From the NCBI GenBank assembly GCA_943912855.1, contig CALTVC010000001.1:1-64000 (forward strand): DNA of 64,000 bases, given 5' to 3'. Source of the stretch: an uncultured Flavobacterium sp. (GTDB lineage Bacteria > Bacteroidota > Bacteroidia > Flavobacteriales > Flavobacteriaceae). The number at the start of each line of letters is the position of its first letter. Within the stretch, counting starts at the first letter, position 1. The translations under genes were made by a program, and so were the position numbers. This document shows, one piece after another, positions 24,227 to 32,740 of the stretch. The notes beneath the pieces were generated by a model, which was given only the letters and a program-made list of their open reading frames with translations, ran no database searches and was not told the origin of the DNA.

Positions 24227-25189
24227 TTACACTAGCTGTCCGCTAAACTTTTCGCGGTACATGGTGGGTGTCATTCCTACATTTCGTTTAAATAACGTCC
24301 GGAAGGTTTTCAGGTCGTTATAGCCACTTTCCAGCATTACCTCAGTAACACTAAACCGCGATTGCTCCAGGAGTTGTTTGGCGGCTTCAATGCGTGTTTT
24401 CTGTAAATATTCTATGGGTGTAATGCCCGTAACCTGCTTAAAACGGCGTACCAGGTTACGACGGCTGGCAGGCACTACATTTATTATTTCCTCTACGGTA
24501 TTGGCACGGCTAAAGTTTTTCTTTATTTCCTGCTGGGCTTTTTTTACCAAATCATCTCCGTGGTCTTCGTGGGGTGTAAACGAACCGAAATACGTTTGCC
24601 TGTTCCTGTCCAGGTCTATAGAAAAGGTTTTGGCGGCGCGTATTGCTACTTCCTTACTGCAATACACTTCCAGCAACAGCATTAGCAGGTGAAACGTATT
24701 TGTAGCACCACCACTGGTATACACGCCATCCTGCACGGTAACCACCGCTTCGGGGCGCAACTCTACCTTCGGGAATAATTTAGAGAAGAAACCACCCGCG
24801 TTTACGTGCGTAGTGGCAGGCCTTCCGTCCAGCAATCCGGCGGCTGCGAGTATAAATGCTCCGGTGCAAAAACTGGCTACGGCAGTCCCCTTGTTATGCT
24901 GGGCAACCAACCACGGTAGCCACGGCATATTGGGTTGCATACTTTCGGGCAGGGCATCGTTCTTAAAGGCAGGAACCATGAGCAACCCGAAATCATCGGT
25001 ATCATTTATCTCGGTTACATTATAGCCCTCATAATGTACTTCATGTCCCGGCAGGCGTAAAAGATGTATTTCAAAAGGCTCGGGTTCGTCGGCTTCACGG
25101 TAAAAGCTGTTGGCGGTTTCCAGCACGTCTACAATGGCGGCGGCGCTGAGTAATCGGTAATTTTTGGTAAGCACAATACCCGTTTTCAT
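24227..25189 (-). CDS. GlxA-family transcriptional regulator (DJ-1/PfpI domain plus AraC HTH)
   Basis: A 320-residue regulator. Residues 1-190 form a DJ-1/PfpI-like domain with the elbow ASFCTGAFILAAAGLLDGRPATTH (Cys about 108). Residues 215-318 are an AraC-type DNA-binding domain with two helix-turn-helix units (ASRRNLVRRFKQVTGITPIEYLQKTR and SVTEVMLESGYNDLKTFRTLFKRNVGMTPTMYR). It is divergent from the DoxX operon at 25355, which it may control. The effector is unknown. Confidence 0.9.
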   Translation of the reverse strand: MKTGIVLTKNYRLLSAAAIVDVLETANSFYREADEPEPFEIHLLRLPGHEVHYEGYNVTEINDTDDFGLLMVPAFKNDALPESMQPNMPWLPWLVAQHNKGTAVASFCTGAFILAAAGLLDGRPATTHVNAGGFFSKLFPKVELRPEAVVTVQDGVYTSGGATNTFHLLMLLLEVYCSKEVAIRAAKTFSIDLDRNRQTYFGSFTPHEDHGDDLVKKAQQEIKKNFSRANTVEEIINVVPASRRNLVRRFKQVTGITPIEYLQKTRIEAAKQLLEQSRFSVTEVMLESGYNDLKTFRTLFKRNVGMTPTMYREKFSGQLV

Positions 25190-25290
25190 TAGAGTCGATT
25201 TAATGGGGTTTAAACCAAAGATACATATTTTGTCCTGAATCCCCCCTTAGGGTGACTGCTTACCACAGCGTACATTCCAACCACTATAAA

Positions 25291-25298
25291 TACTTTTG
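25291..25298 (+). promoter_or_regulatory. Promoter -7 element TACTTTTG for the DoxX operon
   Basis: Exact TAnnTTTG match 56 bases upstream of the DoxX gene, in the 165-base region shared with the divergent GlxA-type regulator. Confidence 0.55.
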
Positions 25299-25354
25299 TA
25301 GTGAAGCCAAATAATTAGTACATTCATAAAAAATTAGACTAAAAACTACATCTT

Positions 25355-25786
25355 ATGAAAAAATTACTCAGTCTACCTCCGCTAGACACTGATTTGGGTG
25401 TACTACTGCTCCGCCTGTTTTTTGGTGGTATGTTTGCCTATTACGGTTGGGCTAAAATCGAAAATTACGATGTGATATTGCCACAATTTGGCGACATCAT
25501 AGGCATAGGCCCCAAGTTGTCGTTTAACCTGGTAATCTTTGGCGAGTTTGTCTGTGGCATCCTCATAGCGCTGGGGCTGTTTACACGCCTGTCGGTTATC
25601 CCGAGCTTTATTACTATGGTCGTGGCGTTTTTCATTGCCCACGGCAAAGATGAATTTGCTAATAAAATCCCCGCCTTTACTTACCTCATACTGTCGGTTA
25701 TCATATTTATAAACGGTAGCGGCAGGTACTCTGTAGACGCATTATTATTCAGAAAAAAGATACAACAGCATAATGAGGAAGCTTAA
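25355..25786 (+). CDS. DoxX-family membrane protein
   Basis: A 143-residue integral membrane protein with four hydrophobic helices and the family features LLLRLFFGGMFAYYGWAKI (about 16-34), FGEFVCGILIALGLFTRL (about 60-78) and FINGSGRYSVDALL at the C-terminus. DoxX-like proteins act in quinone- or sulfur-linked redox chemistry in a few cases, but most are uncharacterised. It overlaps the next gene by 14 bases and starts a likely operon of four small genes. Confidence 0.87.
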   Translation: MKKLLSLPPLDTDLGVLLLRLFFGGMFAYYGWAKIENYDVILPQFGDIIGIGPKLSFNLVIFGEFVCGILIALGLFTRLSVIPSFITMVVAFFIAHGKDEFANKIPAFTYLILSVIIFINGSGRYSVDALLFRKKIQQHNEEA

Positions 25787-26327
25787 ACTTCAGGTACAAA
25801 TAAGCATAGACGGCTTTATTGCCGGAGCTAACGGCGAAATGGACTGGATGTCATGGAACTGGGGAGACGACATAGGTGCTTATGTTACAGCCCTAACCGA
25901 ACCTGTAGACACCATAGTTCTCGGGCGTAAACTTGCCGATGGTTTTATCCCGTATTGGGATACCGCCGCAAAGGGTACTGAGCCTGTTCCCGGTGCTGAT
26001 AAAATGAGCAGTACCCCAAAGGTGGTGTTTAGCCAAACCCTTAGCGAACATAAATGGCCTAATGCCACCCTGGCGCACAACCTGGTAGAAGACATTAATA
26101 AACTGAAGCAACAAGAAGGTGGCGACATCATTGCCTATGGTGGCGCCAACTTCGTCTCTAACCTGATTAAGGAGGGGCTTATAGATGAGTTTTTCCTGTT
26201 TGTAAATCCGGCAGCAATAGGCAAAGGATTGCCCATTTTCGCGGAGCTTACTGCCCTGCAGCCTCTTAAACTTTCCGAAGCCAAAGCTTTTGACTGCGGT
26301 ATTGTGGCATTACATTACACCAAATAA
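25773..26327 (+). CDS. Dihydrofolate-reductase-like protein (RibD C-terminal family)
   Basis: A 184-residue protein of the DHFR/RibD C-terminal fold: KLQVQISIDGFIAGANGEMDWM at the N-terminus, TIVLGRKLADGF in the middle, KVVFSQTL and DIIAYGGANFVSNLIKEGLIDEFFLFVNPAAIGKG for the NADPH-binding half. This is the stand-alone group often annotated as dihydrofolate reductase family protein, not the folate enzyme itself. It overlaps the DoxX gene by 14 bases. Substrate unknown. Confidence 0.87.
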   Translation: MRKLKLQVQISIDGFIAGANGEMDWMSWNWGDDIGAYVTALTEPVDTIVLGRKLADGFIPYWDTAAKGTEPVPGADKMSSTPKVVFSQTLSEHKWPNATLAHNLVEDINKLKQQEGGDIIAYGGANFVSNLIKEGLIDEFFLFVNPAAIGKGLPIFAELTALQPLKLSEAKAFDCGIVALHYTK

Positions 26328-26357
26328 TAAACACCTTTAAACAAAAAACATAACGAC

Positions 26358-26894
26358 ATGAAAATCCTTAAAATCATTGGTATTGTTCTCCTTGTTATCA
26401 TAGTGGTGCTGTTTATAGCCGCCCTGATTATACCTAAAGAGTATAAAGTAGAACGCGAAGTAGTGGTTAATAAACCTGTAGAAGAAGTGTTTGACTACGC
26501 GCGCCACCTGAAGAATGGCGACGAATACAGCGTATGGAATATGGGCGACCTGAACAAAAAGCAAACCTTTACCGGTATAGATGGCGAAGTAGGCTTTATT
26601 AACTCATGGAGCGGTAACGACAAAGTGGGTGTAGGCGAACAGGAAATCAAGGCGATAGACGTAAACAAACGTATGGATATTGAGGTTAGGTTTAAAAAGC
26701 CGTTTGAAAGTACCATGCAGGGCTATACCCTTACCGAAAGCATTGAGCCAAATAAAACCAAACTGGTATGGGGCTGCAGTGGCGTGAGTCCGTTCCCGAT
26801 GAACCTTATGAATCCTATGATGGATGGTATGCTAGGGAAAGATATTCAGCAGAACCTGGATAACATGAAGACGAAGATTGAAGCCAAGCAGTAA
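26358..26894 (+). CDS. SRPBCC-family protein with N-terminal membrane anchor
   Basis: A 178-residue protein. Residues 5-24 are a single hydrophobic helix (IIGIVLLVIIVVLFIAALII); the rest is a START/Bet v 1-like SRPBCC domain beginning YKVEREVVVNKPVEEVFDYARHLKNGDEYSVWNMGD, with late strands GYTLTESIEPNKTKLVWGCSG and a C-terminal helix. Such domains bind hydrophobic ligands. The gene is 30 bases after the DHFR-like gene in the same orientation. Ligand unknown. Confidence 0.85.
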   Translation: MKILKIIGIVLLVIIVVLFIAALIIPKEYKVEREVVVNKPVEEVFDYARHLKNGDEYSVWNMGDLNKKQTFTGIDGEVGFINSWSGNDKVGVGEQEIKAIDVNKRMDIEVRFKKPFESTMQGYTLTESIEPNKTKLVWGCSGVSPFPMNLMNPMMDGMLGKDIQQNLDNMKTKIEAKQ

Positions 26895-26950
26895 TCGCTA
26901 TTTTTAAAGACATAGAACAAACAATTGATAAACAACAAAAAACAACAGTT

Positions 26951-27409
26951 ATGAAATTACTTAATCCGTACCTGAATTTTAACGGAAGTACCGAAGAAGC
27001 GTTTAACTTTTACAAAGGTGTTTTCGGGGGTGAGTTTGCCACGTTCATGCGTTTTAAAGACATCCCGAAAGATGTAGACATGGGTGGCGAAGGCTGTGTA
27101 GAGGGAGAACCTGCCACAGACGAAGGCAACCTGATTATGCACGTGGCCCTGCCAATAGGTAACAACATTCTTATGGGTAGTGATGTGCCGAGCCACATGC
27201 CACAGGTAGTTACGGGCAGCAATCTTTCGCTTAGCGTAAGTGTGGAAAGCCGTGAGGAAGCTGATCGTGTATTTTCGGGGCTTAGCGAGGGCGGTACCAT
27301 AGGCATGCCACTTACCGATATGTTTTGGGGCGATTACTGGGGTATGCTGCACGATAAATTCGGGATACAGTGGATGATAAGCTATAACGCGGAATACCAA
27401 CCGAAGTAG
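26951..27409 (+). CDS. VOC-family protein (PhnB/glyoxalase-like)
   Basis: A 152-residue vicinal-oxygen-chelate protein starting LNPYLNFNGSTEEAFNFYKGVFGGEF, the typical PhnB-like opening, with NLIMHVALPIGNNILMGSD in the middle and MFWGDYWGMLHDKFGIQWMISY at the end. The family includes glyoxalases and small-molecule-binding proteins; the chemistry here is not known. It is the last gene of the probable DoxX operon. Confidence 0.88.
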   Translation: MKLLNPYLNFNGSTEEAFNFYKGVFGGEFATFMRFKDIPKDVDMGGEGCVEGEPATDEGNLIMHVALPIGNNILMGSDVPSHMPQVVTGSNLSLSVSVESREEADRVFSGLSEGGTIGMPLTDMFWGDYWGMLHDKFGIQWMISYNAEYQPK

Positions 27410-27827
27410 TTTTTTTTCAGATTCGCCCACACCGCCTTTCTGTCATATATTTGAAGGGCTATTGAATCAACATAAATGTTATTTTGGTAACCCAAAGACC
27501 CTCAAAGGAAGCCCAGAGATTCTCAAAGAAAAAGAGACAACACCTTTGGTGTAAGAACACAAAGCGTGTCGGATAACTACGCCCAGCTTTGCGATCTTGC
27601 GCGTGAGCGCAGTCTTATTTTAACCTTTCTAAAACTCTGGGAACCTTTGGGCTTCCTTTGAGAATCTTTGGGTTATAGCCTTTAAATTAATTATTAATCA
27701 TTTTAGAGTGGAGCCTCCTTCTTAACCGGGGAGGCTATTTTCATCATTTTAAAATGATTACTAAAGCCTGTTGTTTATTTCCTGTAATAACATCCCTCGC
27801 AAGACGTTATTACTAAAACCTTTCACC
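27410..27827. other. Intergenic region with a long inverted repeat (418 bases)
   Basis: No gene is supported. The centre is occupied by the inverted repeat at 27488-27675. Outside it I see only A/T-rich sequence and a weak CCTCC/GGAGG-type pair near 27715-27745. Confidence 0.6.
27488..27675. repeat. Long inverted repeat, ACAAAG/CTCAAAG family
   Basis: The left arm 27488-27515 (TAACCCAAAGA, two unmatched bases, CTCAAAGGAAGCCCA) pairs with the right arm 27648-27675. Between them is a spacer containing CCCAGCTTTGCG (27582-27593), which also occurs at 12791-12802. It resembles a dispersed intergenic repeat family of Bacteroidota known to me only by appearance. Confidence 0.7.
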
Positions 27828-28562
27828 ATGTACAAAACCCTTACCCTGTTGGCTATGCTGTTCTTATCTGTTGGATGCACCCAAAAAGCAACCGTTCCTA
27901 AACTAACAATAGGTACTTCCGAAGTGTTTTACACCGATGCACCGGACAAGGATATGTATCCGGATGAGGAAACACGTACAAAAGCCACAACCATGGTACA
28001 GGTAAGCCTGACCAATCCCGGTAATAAAAAGCTTGTTTTTATAATAGACCAGGAAATCCTGTGGCCTAAATTTTGGTATGAAAAACAGTGGCTGGGGTTA
28101 ATGCGTATGGAAATAATTGACCCAAATAACACCCACGTTAAAGCTCGTATGCCTATACACTCTATGCCTGTAACGGAGGTCAACCAAAACTGTACTGATT
28201 ACACGAACATTTACCTTAAAGCACTGAAAAAGTACAAAAAGCTTGATGTACAAACGCGCAATGTAATGGACGTCTACAATTTTGCAAACCATGGCATTGT
28301 ACTCCTCCCCGGCGAAACAAAAAGTTTTTACCTTGAAGTATCATTGCCAATAATTAAAGAATACGTAGCAGAGTGCAGTTCCATGTCTATTTACTATGAC
28401 AGCATACCCGATAACAGCCGTTTCAGGCTGCGGTATGACTGTGATGCCAAAGCATTAAAAGTAGCCTTACCGCAGTACCTTAAAGAAGAACTGGACAGAA
28501 ATGGTTATGAGATCTTTGATGGGGAAATTGTTACCGAAAGTATACCGCTTAAAAAGCGTTAA
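27828..28562 (+). CDS. Hypothetical lipoprotein
   Basis: Starting at 27828 gives 244 residues with lipobox LSVGC at about residue 16 (MYKTLTLLAMLFLSVGC); the upstream in-frame ATG at 27771 would put 19 residues before this signal. The mature part has Ig-like strands (TMVQVSLTNPGNKKLVFIIDQEILW, PGETKSFYLEVSLP), suggesting a beta-sandwich. It overlaps the convergent peptidase gene by 4 bases. Function unknown. Confidence 0.68.
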   Translation: MYKTLTLLAMLFLSVGCTQKATVPKLTIGTSEVFYTDAPDKDMYPDEETRTKATTMVQVSLTNPGNKKLVFIIDQEILWPKFWYEKQWLGLMRMEIIDPNNTHVKARMPIHSMPVTEVNQNCTDYTNIYLKALKKYKKLDVQTRNVMDVYNFANHGIVLLPGETKSFYLEVSLPIIKEYVAECSSMSIYYDSIPDNSRFRLRYDCDAKALKVALPQYLKEELDRNGYEIFDGEIVTESIPLKKR

Positions 28563-29389
28563 GCCACCTTGCGATAATTTACCATAGTAGCCATCATATC
28601 ATATAATTCAGGGAGTTTTTGATTAAACTCATCGGGTGTTTCAAAAAAGTATTCTAGGGCTACCGCCATAAATTCCCGTTCGTTTGTATAGGCGTAATGC
28701 CTGAAATAATTGGCATTTACAATTTGTATCAGGTTTTCGTCTATAAGTATGTACTCCACAATTTTGCGGTACATATCGGCATACATATCGCCCCCTGCAC
28801 CAAAGTTTTTTCCCATGGCTCCCGTATGCACTACATGAGCAAATTCGTGTAACCCCAGGTTAATGTTGCTGGCGTTAAAATCCAGTCCGGCATTAAAATG
28901 CCTCCAGCTAAATACCACAGCACCGGCAGGGACATTAAATTCGGCAAGATTATAGGCACGTGCCATAACAGAGCGGTACACATCAGGGTAAAGCACTACT
29001 ACGTTAAACATATCAGTAAGATAATGGCGTAACCCAAAGGTTAGTATAACCCAGGTAGCCGCTACCTTTACGCGCATTTCGTCGGTTATGGTAAGGCCAT
29101 CGCGTCCTATGAACTTATACCGTTTCATAAAGGTAGCTACGCGGTGGCGAAAGTATTCTTTATGCTCGTCTGACAACTCCTGGTAAAACCTGAATTCGTT
29201 TTCCAGCAGTATGCCCGCATACGGCGGAAGCTTGCGTTTTATGGGGTAAAAGTGCACAACGGCCGGCTTACGGCGCGACAACAAAAATGCCGATTCGGCA
29301 TAGCGTGCCGACATATAAAACACCAATAGTAGTACTATAGTGGCTGTAAATATAAATATGACAATTTCCTGTGTAGAGAGTTCGCGCAC
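28559..29389 (-). CDS. MtfA-like zinc metallopeptidase (M90), membrane-anchored copy 1
   Basis: A 276-residue protein with one N-terminal membrane helix (residues 8-26) and a cytoplasmic or periplasmic peptidase domain. The zinc site is HEFAH in NLGLHEFAHVVHTG (about residue 185), with a downstream EFMAVALEYFFE that supplies the family's later conserved Glu. E. coli MtfA is a peptidase linked to the glucose regulator Mlc; these membrane-anchored versions may have another substrate. It is a paralog of the next gene upstream and lies 105 bases from it. Confidence 0.85.
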   Translation of the reverse strand: MRELSTQEIVIFIFTATIVLLLVFYMSARYAESAFLLSRRKPAVVHFYPIKRKLPPYAGILLENEFRFYQELSDEHKEYFRHRVATFMKRYKFIGRDGLTITDEMRVKVAATWVILTFGLRHYLTDMFNVVVLYPDVYRSVMARAYNLAEFNVPAGAVVFSWRHFNAGLDFNASNINLGLHEFAHVVHTGAMGKNFGAGGDMYADMYRKIVEYILIDENLIQIVNANYFRHYAYTNEREFMAVALEYFFETPDEFNQKLPELYDMMATMVNYRKVA

Positions 29390-29494
29390 GGTATTGTAAT
29401 TATTTGCCTAAATATACATTGATTTATTGTAATACGCATTACAATTTATTAACGGTCAAAGCATTAAAATAGTACATGCTATCTGATTTAAGTC

Positions 29495-30388
29495 TTATGA
29501 AATTAAATTCCTTTCAGGTTTTGACGCAATATTACTACCCAGCAGGGACTGTGGAACAGGATTGTAATTAATCATTTTAGAAATCAGGCCGTAAAGCTCG
29601 GGGAGCTTTTGTTTAAATTCGGCAGGAGTTTCAAAGAATGTTTCCAGTGTTACCGCCATAAACTCAAATTGGTTGGTAAACGCATAATCGCGCAAGTAGC
29701 CCATTTGGGCAAGCTGTTTCAGGTTTTCTTGCACACTTATGTACTCAATAACCTTGTCGAACATCAGGGCATACAAATCACCCGAAGCTCCGGTATCATC
29801 TGTAGTGGTGGCAGAAACGTGCAGTGCATGGGCAAACTCGTGCAGTCCAAGGTTAATGTTATCGGTATCGTTTCGCATTCCTTCAGTAAAATGTTTCCAG
29901 CTGAACGCTACTGCACCGGCAGGATGGTTAAACTCGCCCTTATGCCATAGTCCCGTAACGGCGCTTTGGTAAATATCAGGAAAGACCAGTATAAACTTAA
30001 ATATGTTGGGCAGATAATACCGCATCCCGAACGTGAGCATTACCCACGTGGCGGCTATTTTGGCCTTCATAATCGGGGTTACGGTAATGCCTTCCCGACC
30101 TACGAACTCGTACTTTCTCATAAAGCGATACACCCTGTGGTTAAAGTATCGCCTGCGTCTGGGAGTAAGGTTACGGTAAAAAGCAAACTCATCATAGAGC
30201 ATTTCTTCTATATCGGCAGGGATGCTTTTCTTAAACGGGTAAAAATGTACAAACGCGGGTTTATTAAACAGGTATATCCACGCGCTGTCTATATAATTAG
30301 CCGCCATATAGGTAGCCATTATAATGACCAAGGCAATGAGTAGTATGCATACTATGGTCAGGATGATTAAAGCGAACGCGTTTTCCAT
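29495..30388 (-). CDS. MtfA-like zinc metallopeptidase (M90), membrane-anchored copy 2
   Basis: A 297-residue paralog of the gene at 28559. The N-terminal helix is at residues 5-33, and the peptidase core includes VGREGITVTPIMKAKIAATWVMLTFGMRYYLPN, NLGLHEFAHALHVS (HEFAH zinc ligands) and EFMAVTLETFFETP. The two proteins share this order throughout, so they are tandem duplicates. It follows the kynU terminator, so it has a separate promoter, not recognised here. Confidence 0.85.
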   Translation of the reverse strand: MENAFALIILTIVCILLIALVIIMATYMAANYIDSAWIYLFNKPAFVHFYPFKKSIPADIEEMLYDEFAFYRNLTPRRRRYFNHRVYRFMRKYEFVGREGITVTPIMKAKIAATWVMLTFGMRYYLPNIFKFILVFPDIYQSAVTGLWHKGEFNHPAGAVAFSWKHFTEGMRNDTDNINLGLHEFAHALHVSATTTDDTGASGDLYALMFDKVIEYISVQENLKQLAQMGYLRDYAFTNQFEFMAVTLETFFETPAEFKQKLPELYGLISKMINYNPVPQSLLGSNIASKPERNLIS

Positions 30389-30414
30389 GTGAAGTTTGTT
30401 GGTGGTAATGTAAT

Positions 30415-30437
30415 AAAAAACGGGGCAAATGCCCCGT
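30415..30437 (-). terminator. Intrinsic terminator after kynU
   Basis: ACGGGGC-AAAT-GCCCCGT (30420-30437); on the minus strand it is followed by six T residues at 30420-30415. Confidence 0.85.
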
Positions 30438-30447
30438 TAGTATTTCT

Positions 30448-31731
30448 TTATTTCTTGTGCGATAAAATACCCGCTTTAAGTATTTGTCCGAAAGCATACA
30501 TATCTTCAAACGAACAGTAGAGCGGTACCGGAGCCAGGCGGATAACATTCGGTTCGCGCCAGTCTACAATAACACCTTCTTTCATAAGGTAGTCGAATAA
30601 TTGACGGCCTTCTCCATGCAGGAATACCGATAACTGACAGGCACGTTCCTTTGGCTCGGCAGGGGTTAGTATCTCAAAATGGCCTTTTACCTCACGGTCT
30701 ATTTCGTGCAGGATAAATTCAAGATACGCCGTAATGCGGTCGCGTTTTTCTATCAGCGCAGGCATACCCACCTCATCAAACATTTCTACCGAAGCAAGAT
30801 ACGGCGCCAGCGAAATCACAGGGAGGTTACTTATTTGCCAACCCTCAGCTCCACGTACCGGGTCAAAATTAGGTTCCATAAGGAAACGACGTTCCTTGTT
30901 GTGTCCCCACCAGCCTGCGAAACGAGGCAGGTCGGTATCGTTATGATGCATTTCGTGTACAAAAACACCCGACGCATTACCAGGACCTGAGTTCATATAT
31001 TTATAACTGCACCACGCGGCAAAATCCACGTTCCAGTTGTGCAGCTCCAGGTTAATGTTACCCGCAGCGTGCGCAAGATCCCAGCCTACATAAGCACCGG
31101 TATCCTGAGCGGCTTTGGTAATGGTTTCCATATCAAAAACCTGACCTGTATAGTAGTTAACACCACCTATTAGCAACAGGGCAAGCTCATCGCCTACCTC
31201 ATTTATTTTGGCAAGTACATCTTCAAGACGGATGTTGTGTTCGCCCGGTCTGCGTTTAATTTCCACAATGGCATCGGCAGGGTCATATCCGTGGAATTTC
31301 ACCTGGCTTTGTATCATGTACTGGTCGCTCGGGAAGGCTTTTTCCTCACAAAGTATCTTGAAACGCTTGGCTGTAGGCCTGTAAAACGACACCATAAGCA
31401 GGTGCAGGTTTACGGTAAGTGTGTTCATAACCGTTACCTCGCTTGGAAGGGCGCCTACCACTTTACTAAGGGGTTTAGAGAAACGCTCCTGATAATCCCA
31501 CCATGGCTTATCGGCATAAAAATGACCTTCTACGGCAAGGTTTGCCCAGTCATTCATAATCTCATCTACATACGCTTTCGTACGTTTTGGTTGTAGTCCA
31601 AGGGAGTTACCCGTAAAGTAGATAACCTGTTTGCCGTTTACGTGCGGAAATATAAATTCGTCGCGGTATTTGGCCAGCTTATCCTGGGCGTCTAGTTGTT
31701 TCGCGTAGTCGCGTGTATTTTGAAAGTTCAT
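30448..31731 (-). CDS. kynU: Kynureninase
   Basis: A PLP-dependent enzyme that cleaves kynurenine and 3-hydroxykynurenine to anthranilate or 3-hydroxyanthranilate in tryptophan catabolism and eukaryote-type NAD synthesis. The start at 31731 (MNFQNTRDYAKQLDAQDKL) gives 427 residues, the family length; the open frame further upstream (to 31962) covers the promoter and is rejected. The cofactor Lys is in AAWCSYKYMNSGPGNASG (about residue 240), and VGWDLAHAAGN carries the PLP-ring Asp. No other kynurenine gene is in the window. Confidence 0.93.
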   Translation of the reverse strand: MNFQNTRDYAKQLDAQDKLAKYRDEFIFPHVNGKQVIYFTGNSLGLQPKRTKAYVDEIMNDWANLAVEGHFYADKPWWDYQERFSKPLSKVVGALPSEVTVMNTLTVNLHLLMVSFYRPTAKRFKILCEEKAFPSDQYMIQSQVKFHGYDPADAIVEIKRRPGEHNIRLEDVLAKINEVGDELALLLIGGVNYYTGQVFDMETITKAAQDTGAYVGWDLAHAAGNINLELHNWNVDFAAWCSYKYMNSGPGNASGVFVHEMHHNDTDLPRFAGWWGHNKERRFLMEPNFDPVRGAEGWQISNLPVISLAPYLASVEMFDEVGMPALIEKRDRITAYLEFILHEIDREVKGHFEILTPAEPKERACQLSVFLHGEGRQLFDYLMKEGVIVDWREPNVIRLAPVPLYCSFEDMYAFGQILKAGILSHKK

Positions 31732-31751
31732 CTTGTTGTGTTTGCGTTTCG

Positions 31752-31759
31752 CAAAAATA
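31752..31759 (-). promoter_or_regulatory. Promoter -7 element TATTTTTG for kynU
   Basis: Exact TAnnTTTG match on the minus strand, 20 bases upstream of the chosen kynU start, which supports that start. Confidence 0.55.
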
Positions 31760-31799
31760 CAGAAATATATCGATGCAGGTACTAATGCCCTACTTTCAA

Positions 31800-31807
31800 T
31801 ATCTTTG
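31800..31807 (+). promoter_or_regulatory. Promoter -7 element TATCTTTG for the lipoprotein gene
   Basis: Exact TAnnTTTG match 15 bases upstream of the ATG at 31823, giving a very short leader. It is divergent from the kynU promoter in a 91-base region. Confidence 0.45.
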
Positions 31808-31822
31808 TAGAAATAAGATTTA

Positions 31823-32650
31823 ATGAAATACCGCGCATTAGCCCTTACCATAGCTGTTACACTTTTGTCCGTAGGCTGTAACAAACAGGAAAAACCCCAA
31901 CCCAAAACCCAAGAAGCGTCAATCCAAAATACCCCGGTTAATCCTGAAGAGATTAAACCCATAGCCCAAAAACTGGACGGACTATGGATTAGCGATGAAT
32001 ATATTAATACCCTTGAAAAAACGAAACAACCGTATGCCTATGCTGAGCATGCATCTAAATTATTCGGGTTTTCGGTTAATGAAACGGGGCTTACGGGGAG
32101 CAACCCGCAGCTGGAAGGTTTCAGCATTTATGAAGGTGGTTACCTGTACCCGCTTGAATTTAACGCAAAAGGCTACTTTGAAATAGATCGTAAAAAACGT
32201 AATAAATACCCCGAAAGTGATTTGATAGAGCTGGTTCCGTTAGCCAACGGTAAGGCTGAAATTACGTACACAAAATCAGGAAAGAAAGATGTATTCAGGA
32301 AAATTGAAGCATCAGGAAGCCATGACCCCATGGCAATCACTCACGCCATAAGCGCTGCGGTCTTTGCCGGAAAGTACACCGATAAAGCTTCCGGAAAAAC
32401 CATTACGTTTGCTACAGACGGGACCGTAACCGGATTTGGTAATCATAAACATTATGGAGTATTGTACGCCTTTGAAGACATACAATTTGATGTGATATAT
32501 TTTTCTAAAAACGATACAACGCCTGATACAACAGAATACCATTTTGTATTTGAAGGAAATACCGTAACGCTATACCCAGTAATTAACCACAAAACCGAAA
32601 TGGATTACACTTTTTCTCCTGAACCTGCTTTTACCTGGGTTAAAAAATAA
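31823..32650 (+). CDS. Hypothetical lipoprotein
   Basis: A 275-residue lipoprotein with lipobox LSVGC near residue 19. The mature region opens with a Gln/Pro-rich linker (NKQEKPQPKTQEAS), then LDGLWISDEYINTLEKTKQP, a pattern seen in proteins built of repeated lipocalin-like strands; a second similar segment starts VFAGKYTDKASGKTITFATDG. The two segments may be related halves. A strong terminator follows. Function unknown. Confidence 0.68.
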   Translation: MKYRALALTIAVTLLSVGCNKQEKPQPKTQEASIQNTPVNPEEIKPIAQKLDGLWISDEYINTLEKTKQPYAYAEHASKLFGFSVNETGLTGSNPQLEGFSIYEGGYLYPLEFNAKGYFEIDRKKRNKYPESDLIELVPLANGKAEITYTKSGKKDVFRKIEASGSHDPMAITHAISAAVFAGKYTDKASGKTITFATDGTVTGFGNHKHYGVLYAFEDIQFDVIYFSKNDTTPDTTEYHFVFEGNTVTLYPVINHKTEMDYTFSPEPAFTWVKK

Positions 32651-32652
32651 AA

Positions 32653-32698
32653 AAGTGGAGAAATCTCTACATATTGATTTGAAGAGATTTCTCCACTT
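32653..32698 (+). terminator. Terminator-like hairpin, 16-bp stem
   Basis: AAGTGGAGAAATCTCT (32653-32668) pairs perfectly with AGAGATTTCTCCACTT (32683-32698). No long T run follows, but it starts 3 bases after the stop at 32650 and lies before the convergent cyclase gene. Confidence 0.7.
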
Positions 32699-32740
32699 CG
32701 CTTTGCTTCGATCGAAATGGAATAACAGCCAAACGTACTT

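Noticed and set aside
31732..31962. Extended N-terminus for kynureninase (start at 31962)
   Set aside because: The extra 77 residues cover the kynU promoter element and part of the divergent lipoprotein gene, and do not fit the family length.
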